Positions 44,201-59,200 of a stretch of DNA of 64,000 nucleotides are shown in pieces. Position numbers and translations under genes: made by a program. Within the stretch, counting starts at the first letter, position 1; every line of letters begins with the position of its first letter. The stretch spans positions 12,478,125 to 12,542,124 of the forward strand of contig NC_079475.1 of the NCBI RefSeq assembly GCF_026230105.1, in the 5' to 3' direction. The notes beneath the pieces were generated by a model. The model did not search any database. It was not told the DNA's origin and was given only the letters and a program-made list of their open reading frames with translations. This stretch comes from Diorhabda sublineata (Eukaryota > Arthropoda > Insecta > Coleoptera > Chrysomelidae).

Positions 44201-47200
44201 GAGCATTTGAGATTACGTGTTCCAATCGGGCGATTCTTATTTGTGTTCCAACCGACTAAGTAATCGTTTGTGAACCGTTTCCGGGACGGTCTTTTCGATA
44301 CTGAGTTAATAGCTAGTACTGTTACAAGAACCGGGTATATTCGCAGATTGCGCAGAAAATATCTATAAAAGGTTCTGATAACTGTTCCAACTACAGTCTC
44401 AACTAGCAGGTTGGAACAAATCTATTAACAATTCAATGCCAATAGCAGCCATTTTTAAAAGAACGCAAGTCGACTGCACTCAATTTGCAAAAAAGAGGCA
44501 CTCTATAATCTGCAGGGAGATATAATTATTAAAAAAGATATAAGAAACGAAAATAAAAACGCAAAAATTGTTTTGATATATTTTAGATTTTTCGCAGTTG
44601 TTTTCTTAATAACAACTTTTTCTTCATAATTCTACCGATAATCAATTATTCTCAAGTAATTTGGAAATCCATAAAGTGACAATAAGTTCATTTACCAGAA
44701 AAAGTCATAATTTCATTTCTATGATTCCATAAATCTCACCTGGAGTTATGTTGTTGAAATTAAAAACTAATGCGTAAAACCAAAGACAATCTGTACTGTA
44801 AGGAACGTTATTTTACAAAAAAATCACGGGTAGAAATCTCCCGCAAGGTAAGGTTAATATATGAAACGTCTTTTACCGTTTCGTCTTGGTAATATAACTA
44901 TAAATTAAAACCAGTATCCGATAAAAGCAATCATGAACGTACCTGCCGTTTGGGATTAGAAAAATAGATTGTTACGCTCTCTATATTCTTTGTGTTTATC
45001 GGCGAATCGTTCAAATATAATTAATAGAACAGGAAGTAGGAGAAAATATCAAAAAGCTCTTTCACCGACGACTCTTTGATCTGATAACAAACTGGCATTA
45101 CGGTTGTTTTTGTATCTCTCAGAAATCATTAGAATTACCGTGACATAACTAAATACCTATCGACAGGTGAATAAACACTAAATACGTGGTACAATTTATT
45201 ATTATTAACTATTAACAGTACTATTATTCTTTGATTTTTTATAAAAACATGTCTCTGGTACAGCTGGAAAACAGTATGCTGTCTTTCATGTTGTGTTCTA
45301 AAGAATTAGAAGAAGAAAATTATAATTGTTAACTAAGAAACTAAAATTAAGAACTATTAGGAAAAGGGTGTTTTTCTATATACATCTAATATTGAGAAAA
45401 AAACTCTAAAAATATATATCAACTAGAAATTGAACAAATCAGATTTCCATCAGATGACTATGTTTTGTAATAACCTTCTGTATACGATTGATGTATTAAC
45501 GAATAGTATCGTTCTTCATGCTTAAGAACAATAATGTTAAGATTCAGTGGAAAAATTTTCGTTAGCCGTCAAATGATTGAATAAAATTTTAATATGTAAT
45601 ATATGTTTAAAAACAATTTTATGAAAGGTACGGAGTTTATTGAAAAAATATTGCTTGGCATTACATTTAATGTGAATGACTTGATTACAAAATGGTCGAC
45701 TATTGCCAAAACTCAGAGTTAGGGGCTGCACGTAAACTTAGATAGAATTGAATGAAGCGTTAGAGGAAAAAATGAAATTAACTCTGTACAAAGATGATTA
45801 GTTAAGTGAAGAAAAATCACCAGAACCTATTAACAAAAACCTGGCAAGTGGTATTCCAAAAAACTCAAGAAGAGAAAGCATCACTATCAAAAGTGAGCGT
45901 TACTTTACATCGATTAATATACTTGACAATAAACAGTTTTATTATATATACGTTGGATATAAGTTCTCTTATTAATCACTGAATTTTATCTGAAGCGGTT
46001 TTGAGGTTATTTTTAATTTCAATTTCTGTTTTTCTAAAACTATAACTCATTAAATATATAGTATATGTTAATTAAGAAATATTTTTTATAAAAATGAAGG
46101 TGTAATATAAGGAATAACATAACGCCGACCTTAATAATATTACAAATAAATTTGTAAAATATAAAGTAATGAACCAATTGAAAAAAATTACCTTTACTTT
46201 TTTTATGCGACTTGAGAGTAGTCCAAACATAGGTTTTCGCCTTAATCCTCTCAGTACCGAAAATATCAAAATCACTACCGAATTTGTTTTTCTTTCCCCT
46301 CACCACCATGCTATTATTATTAATGTCTACTACACTTGAACTAAAGAACGACGACAATCTATCCAAAGGGCCCATGAATTCAACCTTGCGGTACCCTCGG
46401 ATTTTAGAATCAACGGCTACGCGGACTAAGATAACTGAGGCAATTTTAGCGGTTAGTTTTGTTGTATAGCTGTGACGATATTGGACGATAGACTGTGTGT
46501 CTCGCTACTATAATGTGACGGTGCCATAGATGTATAAGTGTAAAAGAACTTTCTTCGCGAATGGTGAGAGAAGCGGCTTTCTATATAGTACGGAGCATTA
46601 AGGTGATATCGGACGGTTCACTTTTTATTCATTTCTGTCTTTCATTCATCATATTTCGTTAAGAATGAAACGTCTAGGCATTAAATGATTTAAAAGTGAT
46701 AAGTGAACTGATTAGTGAACCAATCCAGCGATGTTGGATTTCGGCATTCGGCATCAACTATTCGCACTCCGAATGAACGAAAATTGAAACGTATGAACAC
46801 GAAGAGAACGTTTGACGACATATTCGAGGAAATGAGCGAATAAAGTTCATTTTTTTGTCATTTTGTGTATGTCTTGTGAGCGTGAAATGAAAAAAAAAAT
46901 GAGAAAAATCACTTTATGCATCTGAATGAACCGAAAAGTGAACAGTCTGATATTACCTTTAGTTTTCGCTTAAATATAAATATTACTGAATAAACCAAAT
47001 ATGCATATGTAAAGTTCATCATTCAATTTGCCATCACCACTTATCACCTTATTTTTTTCTATTTTCCTAACTACCCAAATAGATTTTTAATTTTATTTAT
47101 AGTTCTTTAGGACATAATTATTCATTTATACTCCTTATCATATTTAACTTTTTTTAATTATTTAATAATTCAAATAATTGGAAACAAAAGTTTAAAGGAA

Positions 47201-50200
47201 CCGTGGCATCAAGGTGGAGATTTGACGTTTGAAGACTATACCTATGTTTGATAACATTTTATACTGCTATCGGTAACGGAAGGTGAAATATCTCAATATC
47301 TGGAAACCTATCTAAGAAAAAAATGGCAATGTCCGTTCGACTTAAATGGACTCTTCAAAATCTGGAACCTGCTTATTATAGGTTGAAAACTGACTTACTG
47401 GAAATGGAAAGTGACATCATCGTTATATATGACATGGTAGTCATTATGATTGAATAATTTTGTTAATCTATAATCACAGGAATTACAGGTAATTTTTTAC
47501 ACCAAGAAATAGACTGGCTAACAGAAGTTGCACTCCAGCTACATATAATACATAAATTTTATCTTCTGATACCAATGATATTCATTAAAAGAGTAAAATG
47601 AAAGTTAGATAGATAAATATATATACAATACTCACTAAATGCTATATGTATATCCCGTTAAAAATGGTTTTTAATTAATATTAAGTAAAATAACGTTTCC
47701 CTCATAGTCATATATTAAAAAATGAAAATGTACTTATTGGGGTCATCTTCTTTTAACATCATTCAATCGTGACTAGATACGATTTGACGTTTCACTTTCA
47801 TGTTGTTCAACATTGTAATGAAACATAAATGCCATAAAGTCCAAATTTTAGACTAAATTATATGAGTTTTTAGTGACATATAGAAGCTAGTGATTACCAT
47901 AAAAATTCTCCATCATAAAACGGCAATCGTAAACTAAATTTGTTGAATTAATACACTTGATATTTTACTTAGAGACTTAATATAAATAAAACTCTATGTA
48001 TACATCTGTTTTTTTGCAATATAATCTGTTTATACCTCACAGAATAGTAAGAAACGTACAAATTTGATTTACATTTAGATCAGACCTTTTTATATAAACT
48101 TCGAATCGAAGTTACCCATATCAAAAGAGTTAAAACCCTTAATAATAAATACTCAAAAACAAAACAGTTGATTTCGATTGTATTTTGAAATGCCATCGAC
48201 TACTTTACAAGAAATGGGAAATTATTTTAAAACTCGAATATCTTGAAACGAACCAAAACCAAATCTGAATCGTTGCTAAAAAATGTAATTTCAATCGATA
48301 ATATATGGACTCTAATGAACAGAACTTGTCATGTTAACACTTGAAACGATAGTTCGTGATATTTGCCCTACATAATATGAATTTTGGACGAGTAAACACT
48401 AAAATATTCTATAACGTACTTTTGAAATATATGCTCATATATTAACTTCATTTGCATAGAAATGGGAAATTATAACTGTTAGTATATAACGTAAGAACTT
48501 AAATAAAATATATCTGACTTTAACACAGTTATATAATTTCCCATTATTGTATCAAAAATGTTATATATCAGTTGATTTTATCTTCAAGGGAATATTAGAT
48601 AATGGCTTCTTCGGACTATTATAAAACAATGTAATTACATTCATCAGCTTTTGCATACAACGAAGGTGAAAATTAGAGAAATTTTGTAATCGAACAATCA
48701 CTACGAATACTGAACATTCTGTTTACTACCACTTCACCAATATTCACAATATCTGACCATGATATTTTAGTGTTGGTTCAGTCGTAGTAAACAGTTTATT
48801 CAGTATGCATTTGACCATTATCTCTTTCTTATTCATTCATTTAAAATTCCATTTTGTTTCAAATTACGATTTTAATAAAAGTTTTTGTGCATTATACAAA
48901 GAAATCTAAATATTTTAATATATTATGATTACGAATATTATCATAACAGTAATAGAATATTCGTAACCAACTAACTGAACAACTTATCTAACCTCATTTC
49001 AATGTTTCTCATTGAATAGAATTCTGATTGCTTGTCAAACTTATACAATCAACTCAAATCCATTGCACTCGCTCATCTCCAGCAACTTTTCTCTTATTCT
49101 CGAAAGATCTTAAGCGGTCAGATCCATAGTTGTCGTTATATACCTTGGAGGGACTACACCGCATGCAACCTAAACCCTATTTGTTAACAACCATTGTGAA
49201 TTATCTCTTCTAATATGGAATTTATTGAATTGCTTTCATACCTTTTTATTAATAATAGTAATGTCTCTCAATATAACTGAATCGACCAGGAAAAATTACA
49301 CCGCATAATAGATAATTAACAGAACGGTAAAAATATAAATGTTGAGTACAACATACTATATTTTTTTATTTTATACAAAATAAATAATTACATAAAACTT
49401 TTTTAGACAACGCCATCTGTAAGTTGCGTTTTGAGTGTTCCATGTAGTGAAAGTGACAGTACCGTACTGCAAAACACTTCCGGGACGGTTTGGAGTAGAC
49501 AACTTTAACTTCCTTAAATGTGACTCTAGCCACTTCAATGTTGACAGTTGACAGTTTCAATTCAATGATTTTGCATAGCTTTAAAGCTTATATAGATGAC
49601 TCAATAACAAACAAGATTAAAATTGCTAACAGAACACTTTCTTCCACCACAAATACGAATCAATCTACAAATTGTATCGAAATCACAAACACATCTACAG
49701 AGATTCCATCAAAATGGAATATGTATATTCCATCTGCATTTAATCCAATAAATATTAATAATTGTCCTGGAGGTACAATCAACCTTACTTTTTGCAAATA
49801 ATTAATAAATTAATATTGATATTGCTAATATCATTAAGTACATTATATTGTTAAATAAATTAAAATGTTTATAATTCTTTACTATTTATTTACTTTCCTC
49901 GGTGTAATTGAAAAAGTTTTGGATCTCATGCGTCGTCTAAAAAATGTTGTGTACGCCTTTCAGACTCGTCCAATAAAGTAACACTTTCAGTTCTTAGCAT
50001 ACAAATAACTATTCCCTTATATCTAAATTATCAACAATCAAAAGAGTGTTATTTCAACACGATAGCATGCGGTTCACACCAGATCTTACGTCATTATATT
50101 TCTTCCATTCAAAATTTGTCTTCACAGTCTAATTTCACCATTTGTTGCAAATTTTTTTGCCTTTTTCATTTATATAACAACAGAAATTATTTGTTTTTAC

Positions 50201-53200
50201 CCATCACTACATTGTTTTGTACGATCTCAATATTACTGCCCTTCTCCAAATAATTAAACTGGTTTGGAACTGGTAGTTAAAGCTAACCGCTAGAAACTTT
50301 CAGGTCTATGAATTTATTTAGTTATTGAGGTGAATCTGCACAAAATTGTGCTTACCTAGTATCTGTTTAAATAATCTTTAAAAAATTTTAATGAAGAAAA
50401 CAGACATTTTCGAATTGATTAATCAGTTGAGTTATAAATCAAGGGGCTTTCATAATAACGCCTACCATTTCCAGCAAGAAAAACAGGCGATTCTAACTTT
50501 CACCCATTGCTATCACTAATTTTTTTGATATACTCAGTTTAGGTAGAGTAGAAATAGGTTGTTTCAAATCACAACGTTTATAAAACCAACAAAAGGATTA
50601 AATGAATGGTCAGCAAGAGCCAAATAAGGTCGACGTTAAATTACATACGAATATTAAATTAGCATATTACGTAACCGAGAAGGTTTGCTGACCCACCACG
50701 AATAAGCTGGTAGTGGTAATAATTTTTTCAGTAGCTACTTTCTTATCCATAAAGTTTAATCAGAATAATAATGATAGCAAATTGTGGAAATATTGTGCAC
50801 ACGTTTGTAAATACGGTATTAATCTCATTGATTGAATAATATTGCATTTTAAAAACGAGTTTATCTCTTCGAAAATTCCCTGAATTGTCGTATCAAAAGC
50901 GGACAGAGAATCTGATAAGGGAAATAGATTAATTTATAATTTGTTTAATAATTAACAAGAGAAATTCTACACATTTCTCACAGAAAAAATTATGCAGTGA
51001 AATAAAGTAAATCAATGATGATAACTCCTATAAGTGAAAGATACATGTTTTTCAATAAACAGTGATAAGTTTTTGTATCAAAGTTATTTGACCTTGTTGC
51101 GTTACTTAGAATAAATCTATGTCTGAGAGGAAAAAACAATGCATCACACCTTTATTATTGAGTTAACTCTCTATATATTTTTTTAAACAAATCATAAACA
51201 ATAATTACATGGTTGTCGATACATTAAAAATTGAATTTAATTGAAATGACTAAAAAGGAAGTGTGAAGACATTATATTGACCGTAAATAATGTCTTATAT
51301 TGCCAATAAATAAATTATACTGTCTGAATAAGGAACATTTTAATAATAAGAATAGTTAATTGTATACTTGTGCTAAAAGAAAGTTGAATTATATATTCAG
51401 ATAATAGTTGACGAGCTGAATCGATATGTATATGGGAAAGTACTGCAACTAGTGTTCTGAAAATTTGTTTGCATGAGTTTTCCGAAATGCTCGTTTCTGC
51501 TAAAGTAATTTCAGTTTTCTGAAACTTCCGGTTATAGCGAAAATAACTTCGTTATTATAAACAGAATGGTTTTCATTAAATTTTTCGATTCTACGTGAAA
51601 TTTTAATATTACTTTATATAAGGCATCGTATGACTAAAGTCCATCATTTTTTAATTATTTCACATTTTCGAAATTTTTTGGGATTGGGACAAATAAAACT
51701 TACAGCTTTCAAAATCTGTGGAAATCTCGGCAAAAATTCATATAGGGTGTTCAGAAATTGATGCTGAATTTCGCTATCTAAAAAGCTAATTTTTTCAAAT
51801 GGCAACCCCATTTTTCTCTTTACGCTTTAAATTGAGGGGAATAGTAAAAGTTAACGTATCAAAAATTGAAATACTTTAGTCAATAAAAAAATATTTGAAA
51901 CACCACACAACTAAAAATTAAACTAAAGTAAATGTTCGCAATGGTTGCCCTCCAACTTCCAAACAACAAATCCCCTCAATTTAAAGCGTAGAATCCAATG
52001 GTAAAGAGAAAAATGGGGTTATCATTTGAAAACATTAAGTTTTCGAAGTTTTTAAATAGCAAAATTCGGCACCATTTTCTGAATACCCTATATAAATTTT
52101 TGTCAAAGTTTCCACAGATTTTGAAATATGTAAGTGTCATTTGTCCAAATCCCAAAAATATTAGACCTGACTCACTTAAACGTAGAAATATAATTTTTTT
52201 AGAGAAGGTCCAAAAATTTTCAAAATGTGAAATAATAAAAAAATGGAGGACTTTCAATTCAATTTCACGTAGAATCGAAAAATTTAATAAAAACCATAGC
52301 ATTCCGTTTAAAATAACGAAGTTTTTTCACTATAACCGGAAGTTTAGAAAAACTGAAATTATTTTAGCTGAAACGAGCATATCGGAAAACTCATACAAGC
52401 AAATTTTCAGAACACTAGTCGCACTACTTTCCATATATACATATCGATTCACCTCGTCGTGAAAGACCCTATATCAGTGCTCCGCAACCGGTGTGCCGCC
52501 GCTGAAACACAGGTGTGCCGCCGCTTGAAATTACACAACATATTTATTTTAATGCAATGTACTCTAATACAAATTTACAATTTATAAAAACGAATTGTAT
52601 ATACTTACTATATTTCAATGCAAAACCATAAATAAAATAACAATTGTTTAGCACTTGCTATAATGTATTCACACAATAGAAGAAATGGATGTCAATAGAA
52701 GTAAATAGAAGATGGACTCTGTAGTCTGGGTCGTACTGAAAACTTTACATTTTCAAGCATAAATACAATGTTACAACAAGAGCTCAAACGCCGTAGCAAC
52801 TAGATCGAACTTGTATTGTGGTAGATTAAATTTGCGAATACGGCTCTAGCTAAAAATGTCATCACAACCAATAGAAACGCTCCTAACCACCTGCACAATG
52901 TTTATATCGACTGTTCCTGAAAAATAGTGATTGCGCAGAATTCAATATTCAGCAGGCACCGTTGTTTAGGATTTAGAACGAACCTAATATAATATTGTCA
53001 GTGTTAGATAGGAATTTCTACTGGACACATACAACCAGATCACTTCTTACCCCTATAAATTAAATCGCAGAAGTTTATAAATTAACCATTCGTGTTTGTT
53101 ATTAACGTGATTTATTTCTGTGCCCATTTCAATATGGATAAATTTTTATTTGGAAAACAATCTACTTCTCCGGCAGAAGATGATGAACCTTGCACAAGCA

Positions 53201-56200
53201 GTATTGCTAAGAAAAGAAAGATTGTGAATAGAAAATACTCCGAAGACTACATTCGTTATGGCTTTTATTGGTGCGGCGATGAAGCGGCTCCGAAACCATT
53301 ATGTGTAATTTGCAACGAACAATTAACAAACGACTCAATGGTGCCCAGTAAACTAAATCGCCATCTAACTTCAAAACATCCGAATTGTGCTAAAAAGGAT
53401 ATATCATATTTTCAAAGGCTTTTGGCTCAAAATTTAAAACAAAAAAAATATATGATGTCGACCGTATCTGTTTCCGATAAAGCATTAGAAGCTAGCTATT
53501 ACATTGCAAAATTAATAGCTCGTGAAAAGAAACCTCAGAAAAACTTATTAAACCAGCATATATGGAAATTGTGCGAGTTATGCTTGGACCTAAAGAGATT
53601 CAGGAAGTGAGTAAGGTTTCACTGTCAGCTGAAACTATTAAAAGACGTATTGGCGACATGTCAACAGATATTTTGAACACGCTTATTTTGAAATTGATCG
53701 CAGCTAACAATTTTGCTCTTCAAATTGACGAGTCAACGGATATTAAAAATCAAGCACAATTAATTGCAATTGTACGTTTTGTTGACGAAGATTGCATAAA
53801 AGAAAATTTTTTATTTTGTAAAAAACTTTCCGAACGAACTACTGGAGAGGATATTTTTCGAGTAACTGATGATTTCTTCAAAATACATAATCTACAATGG
53901 AGTAACTGCATGAGTATTCGTACTGATGGCGCCGCAGCAATGACTGGTAACATAAAGGGTTTTGTTGCCTATGTAAAACAACAAAATCCGGCAATACAAT
54001 TTACACATTGCTGCATACATCGGGAAGTATTGATGGTGAAGAATTTACCAGAACAACTTTTAAAAACTATGAATGAATGCATCAAAATTATAAATTTTAT
54101 TGAATCAAGAGCTTTAAATACAAGAATTTTCGAAATGCTTTGTGAAGAAATGGGTTCAGAACATAAATCTTTATTATTTTATACTGAAGTACGTTGGTTA
54201 TCCCGAGGAAAAGTGTTGGCTAGATTGTTTGAACTTCGCTGTGAAGTGCATCAGTTTTTACTAAATCAAAATATGCCCGAACTCGGCCAGCACTTCGAAG
54301 ATAACAGTTGGATCGCCAAACTTGCATATATGGCTGACATTTTCGACCATCTTAATGAACTTAATAGAAAAATGCAAGGTCCGAATGAAAACATATTAAC
54401 CTGTTCCGACAAATTGCAAGGGTTCAAAAATAAACTGGAACTTTGACAGAATGAACTAAGTAACAACTCTTTAGAAATGTTTCAAAGGGTTCATAATACA
54501 ATAATTGAAAATAGGCAATTAATTATCCATCTGGCCCAATCCCATTTAGCAACACTGGAAAATAAATTCGACTACTATTTTCATTCGATTAAAAGTGAAG
54601 AATATGATTGGATTCGCAATCCTTTTGCAACTAATGCAAAAAAATCTGTTGATGCATTTTCTCTTAAATTTAAAGAAGGGTTTATTGAACTGAGTAACGA
54701 CGGGACGTTAAAACTACATTTTGGAGAAGTTCCATTGGATGTTTTCTAGATTTCGGTTAAGAATGAATATCCTCAAATTTCAAAACAGGCTATTTCAATT
54801 TTAATCCCCTTTTCAACAACATATTCATGCGAACAAAGCTTTTCGACACTTGTTTTAATTCAAAATGATAAGCGGTCTTGCTTAAAAAATCTCGATCAAG
54901 AACTTCGAGTTGCACTATCAAATATCGAGCCCAATATAAAATACTTGTGTTCCTTGAAACAAGCTCAAGTATCACATTAATTACCCTTTTTGCCTATTTT
55001 TTTGTATTATTGTAGTTTTGTAATTAATTATATATGTTATGTAAATATAATAACTTAAATATGTAAAATAAAACGAATTAAAATATTAATTAATGTATTA
55101 TTTTCTGATGTGTATACGTGTTGTTTTATTATATTTATACCTATTAAATTTGGTGTACCGTGAAAACCAGAAAAAGCTTTTGGTGTGCTACGAATAAAAA
55201 AACGTTGCGGAGCACTGCCCTATACAATGAAATCTGTAAGATTAATTCCAACACATTCAATACAATTTTTACATAAACTTGTAAGCAAAAAAAGTCGCAC
55301 GCTCGCAGTAAAAAGTCTAGCAAAAAATCTGTAGCTTCCATCCTTATTCTGTTTTTAGCATATCAAAACCATTACAGGTTTAGCTTTATAATGAGTTCTG
55401 TTATTATTGAGATATTTTTGTGGTAACGAAAAAATATCTAATGAAAAGTAATATCAAATTTGTCCAAATAATATTTTTTTCTATTCAATATTTAATGTCC
55501 CAACCGCTAATAATAGCTTCCAATTCCTTTTCTATGGATCGAATAAATTTCTTCACACAATATTTTTCGATGCTATCCCATTCTTCAATGAGATCCGTTC
55601 TACACGGTGGCCAATTTATAACTAAAATTTCCTCATCCTGTAAAAACTGCCGTATGAACCTGCAATTGGTGGATGGGCATTGTCCTGCATTAGGATGAGG
55701 TTTTCGCCAATGAAGCTGGTGTAGAGCACGAAGTAATACTCTAAAATTTCTTTTATGTATCGATTCGCCTCTCCACTGCCAGTTTCAATAAAAACCAACT
55801 CCGTTTTTGCTTCTATTGAAATGCTCGCCCAAGTCATCCAAGAACCTACTCCAAAAGCCACGTTTTTTATGCAACAATGCGCAAATCTTTCTACAGGTCT
55901 TCTGTAGATTCGTTCCCTCCTATAGCTACCATGTAGTTTCAATCTGCTAATTGGCAAATCGTAGACGACCTTCTCGGTGGACTGGGGTTTAATTTGGAGC
56001 CAGTAGATGGCTTTTTTGGCTCAAGGTTAGTTACCTTGAGTCTTCTTCTGTCTGACTAAACACTCATAGACAATCCTCGCTCTTTTTGGACTTGAACTCC
56101 AATAAGAGCCCGATTTCCCAGCGATGTGCTGACGGAGAAAATTATTAAAATGATACTTTTCAGTATGTAAAAGAGATTCTCTGATATAATTCGACGAGAA

Positions 56201-59200
56201 GTATAATAAATCAATCATTATAGTAGGGCAGCTCAAGAGCCTGAATTGAGATTTATATAGTGATCTATTGAATCTTAGTGAGTAAAAAAGTTCTATAATG
56301 TTTTCCCCAATCAGATAAATCAGAAACATTTGAGTGTGTCAGATATTGATAGTTCATGTTATTGATAACAAAAATTATAAAAGTGCGTTACTTAATCATA
56401 GAGAATATTAAGATATTCTTCGAATACGGTAAGCTGAGAAACAAAGCAATTTTGCCAATGCAAATTTCTTTTAAGGCAGTTTAATTATATGCAAAACCAA
56501 GAAATAAACGCACGGAAAGGGTCATGTTCAAAATATGAAGGAATATTTAATACCCTTTATAATTCCAAGCGCGAAAGTTTACACTACAAGGAAAAAGGGC
56601 AGACCAATGTTGAGATGGATAGATGATGTAGAGGTAGATCTGAAAATGATAAAATTAAATGGATAGAGAGATGTTTCAACAACATAGTGGTGTACATACA
56701 TTGTTGAGAAGGTCAAGGCAAACTCTGGGCGGCTTATTGCCATTTATATTGCAGTAAGGTAAGCCAAAATGAAAGAAGTAACAATAATATAAGACAAACT
56801 CATATCATAATCCCCTATTGAACGTATAGGGCTCCACTTGATCACTAATTTCAAAAATTTTGTTCTAAGGGAAAATCAGAATGTGTCACGTGATTATATT
56901 ATAAACTTTCTGTGTGATTCATAAGATTGAAAATTATTTTTATTCTCTTTTAAATGTTTACATTGATTTGACCATAATTCTAAAAATAGATTTTATTTGT
57001 TACACTTTTATTTTATTTAATTGTGTTTAGTGAAAGCGAAAAATGCACAAATTTCGTATTCATAATGCTACAAATGTACATGCTATTAATTTGTCTAATT
57101 GGACAAATGATTCATTAAATGATTTCTAATGTGTATAAATGAGGAAATAATTTTAAACACGTTTTCTTTGATTCAATTATTCCTAATTAGATTCCTCAAA
57201 AACCGGGTAAATGAAATACAAATTTCCTTTATATTTCACACGATACAGAACTAATACATTTTCTAATAGGTGAGGACCACCAACTTCAGTTGAGAAAAAC
57301 ACGATACAAATTTTTTGTTTTTTAAATTTTGAATGAACCAACTAATAGATTTGAACAAGGACGATGTAATCATCTGAGATATTTTTCACACACAAGAAAT
57401 ACAACGTTTATGTTATGTAAATAAAAAGTGATATTTGGATTATAAAAATCAGTTAAACAGAATTACATACCAGATTTTTTCCGACGATTTCTAAAACAGT
57501 TTTTTTGTTGAATTTACGTAGTTTGATGTCAGTAACCTGAGCAGAATTAGGTATCTGACAACTTCAAAGCGTTTTTGTTCAAATTTAACAGAAAACTATT
57601 GAAAGGTAGACTAAAATTTTCTTTGCTAAGTAATACTAGACATTTGAGAAGTCGAACGACCGAGGAATTTTGGGATACCTCTCCCGGAGTAAAGTAAAAA
57701 CAACCAAATCAAAAAAAGAAGGTGCAACTTAACAAGTAGTACCGAGAATGCTTTAAAAACGGACAAGACTATGGATAAGGAAAGGAGGAGAGGATTAAAT
57801 TCGAAAACGAGTTCATCCAAAAGTAGAAGTCATTTGTAACATCGACCATGTTAGAGGCAACAAGAAGGAAAAGTGACTGAAACCGATGATGATTTGGATT
57901 TTACAAAATCAGAATTATTTTCCATACTTCTTGGAATCGAACAACAAGTCGGTGGGGACCCATGGTACCAAAGTACTCAAAAAAAGGAAAATATAAGAAA
58001 AAGAATGGAGAAACGGGAGCGTCGAAAGAAAGATCAAAATTAATGAGCAACCGTATAGAGGCAGTTATGAACGAAGACCTGGAAATAATAAGAAGAATGG
58101 GAGGGATGAAATCGATTGGAAAAAAAATCGTCAGGAATGAGGTACAAACAACAAAAAGAAACGATATACAAATGATAATATTTATTTATATAATCTATAA
58201 CTCTAGCAAATATACTCAAAATTACTAAGCTGGGTTCACTCCTGTTATTTGAAAAGTGTAACTTTATGTTTTGGAAGCGGTTATTAACAAAGGGTCCAAG
58301 AACTCGATTCAACCCCCAGATATTTATTTATAAGAAAAGTATACTCAAGAAAAATTTCAACTAAATACCATTTTATTGTAGGAAAAAGCATTTTTAGGAT
58401 TCGTAAAGTTACTTCTAAAATATACGCTTATTTGTATTGTATCTAGCAAACCGACCAGTTTCACTTACTTTATTTCAGTAAATAATTCTTCAGAAGTTAT
58501 TTGCAATTATTTTTTTGTTTTACCTATTATATATTGCTAAAATCTTATTCATAAATATGCTTTTCAACTATCGACGAGATTTACTTATTTATTAAACAAA
58601 CTCATTTTTTCCAAATGATAGTTCAAGAATTTTTTTTATAAACTTACCTTTATTTATTAACGGTTTCTTCTCTTTTGGAGAAAAAATTGTTCTTCTTGCT
58701 TTTGTATTGGTGGTTGGAGACGAATGATGAATTGCATTTTTCTTATCTGTAATAAAAGTTACATTGCAACAATTTAAATTTGTTTATTTAATAATAAATT
58801 TAGTTTATTTAGAACACATTCCTTATTTGTTACAATTTAATATTCAATGAAACTCTTATTGTTTCTAAAGACGCTGAATGTGCAGAATAATCAGTTTTTA
58901 TGTATGAATACAGTGTGTGTTTACTTAAGTTGGAACCATATGGAAAACTTTTTTATTAGTGGTTTTATGAAAAAAAAATTATTCTTGATAAAAAGTTCTG
59001 CATAGTCCATAAGCTGGAATGGAATCATCACATATCAATTTTTTAAAGCAGTATACGAGGTTTGTCAATAAATCAATAAATGTCAATAAAATGGCAAATA
59101 AATAATCACAAAACCCGAATTTTCCTAATAAATGGCTGTAATTGCATATTTGAATATAACTTTAAATTCAAAATAACTTTATAACATTATTCAGAATTGT

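Larger units (their letters stand above)
47000..51400. other. Intron, mostly unassigned
   Basis: Apart from the hairpin at 48461 and the small ORF at 49538, nothing is supported. The region is AT-rich with scattered short frames. Confidence 0.4.

Noticed and set aside
51998..52462. 154-codon plus-strand ORF and 108-codon minus-strand ORF
   Set aside because: Both lie in the right arm of the large foldback; composition is Lys/Phe/Ile from AT-rich DNA and no domain is seen.
57840..58228. Lys/Arg-rich plus-strand ORFs that might be LINE ORF1
   Set aside because: Low-complexity AAR codons; no zinc knuckle or RT neighbour.
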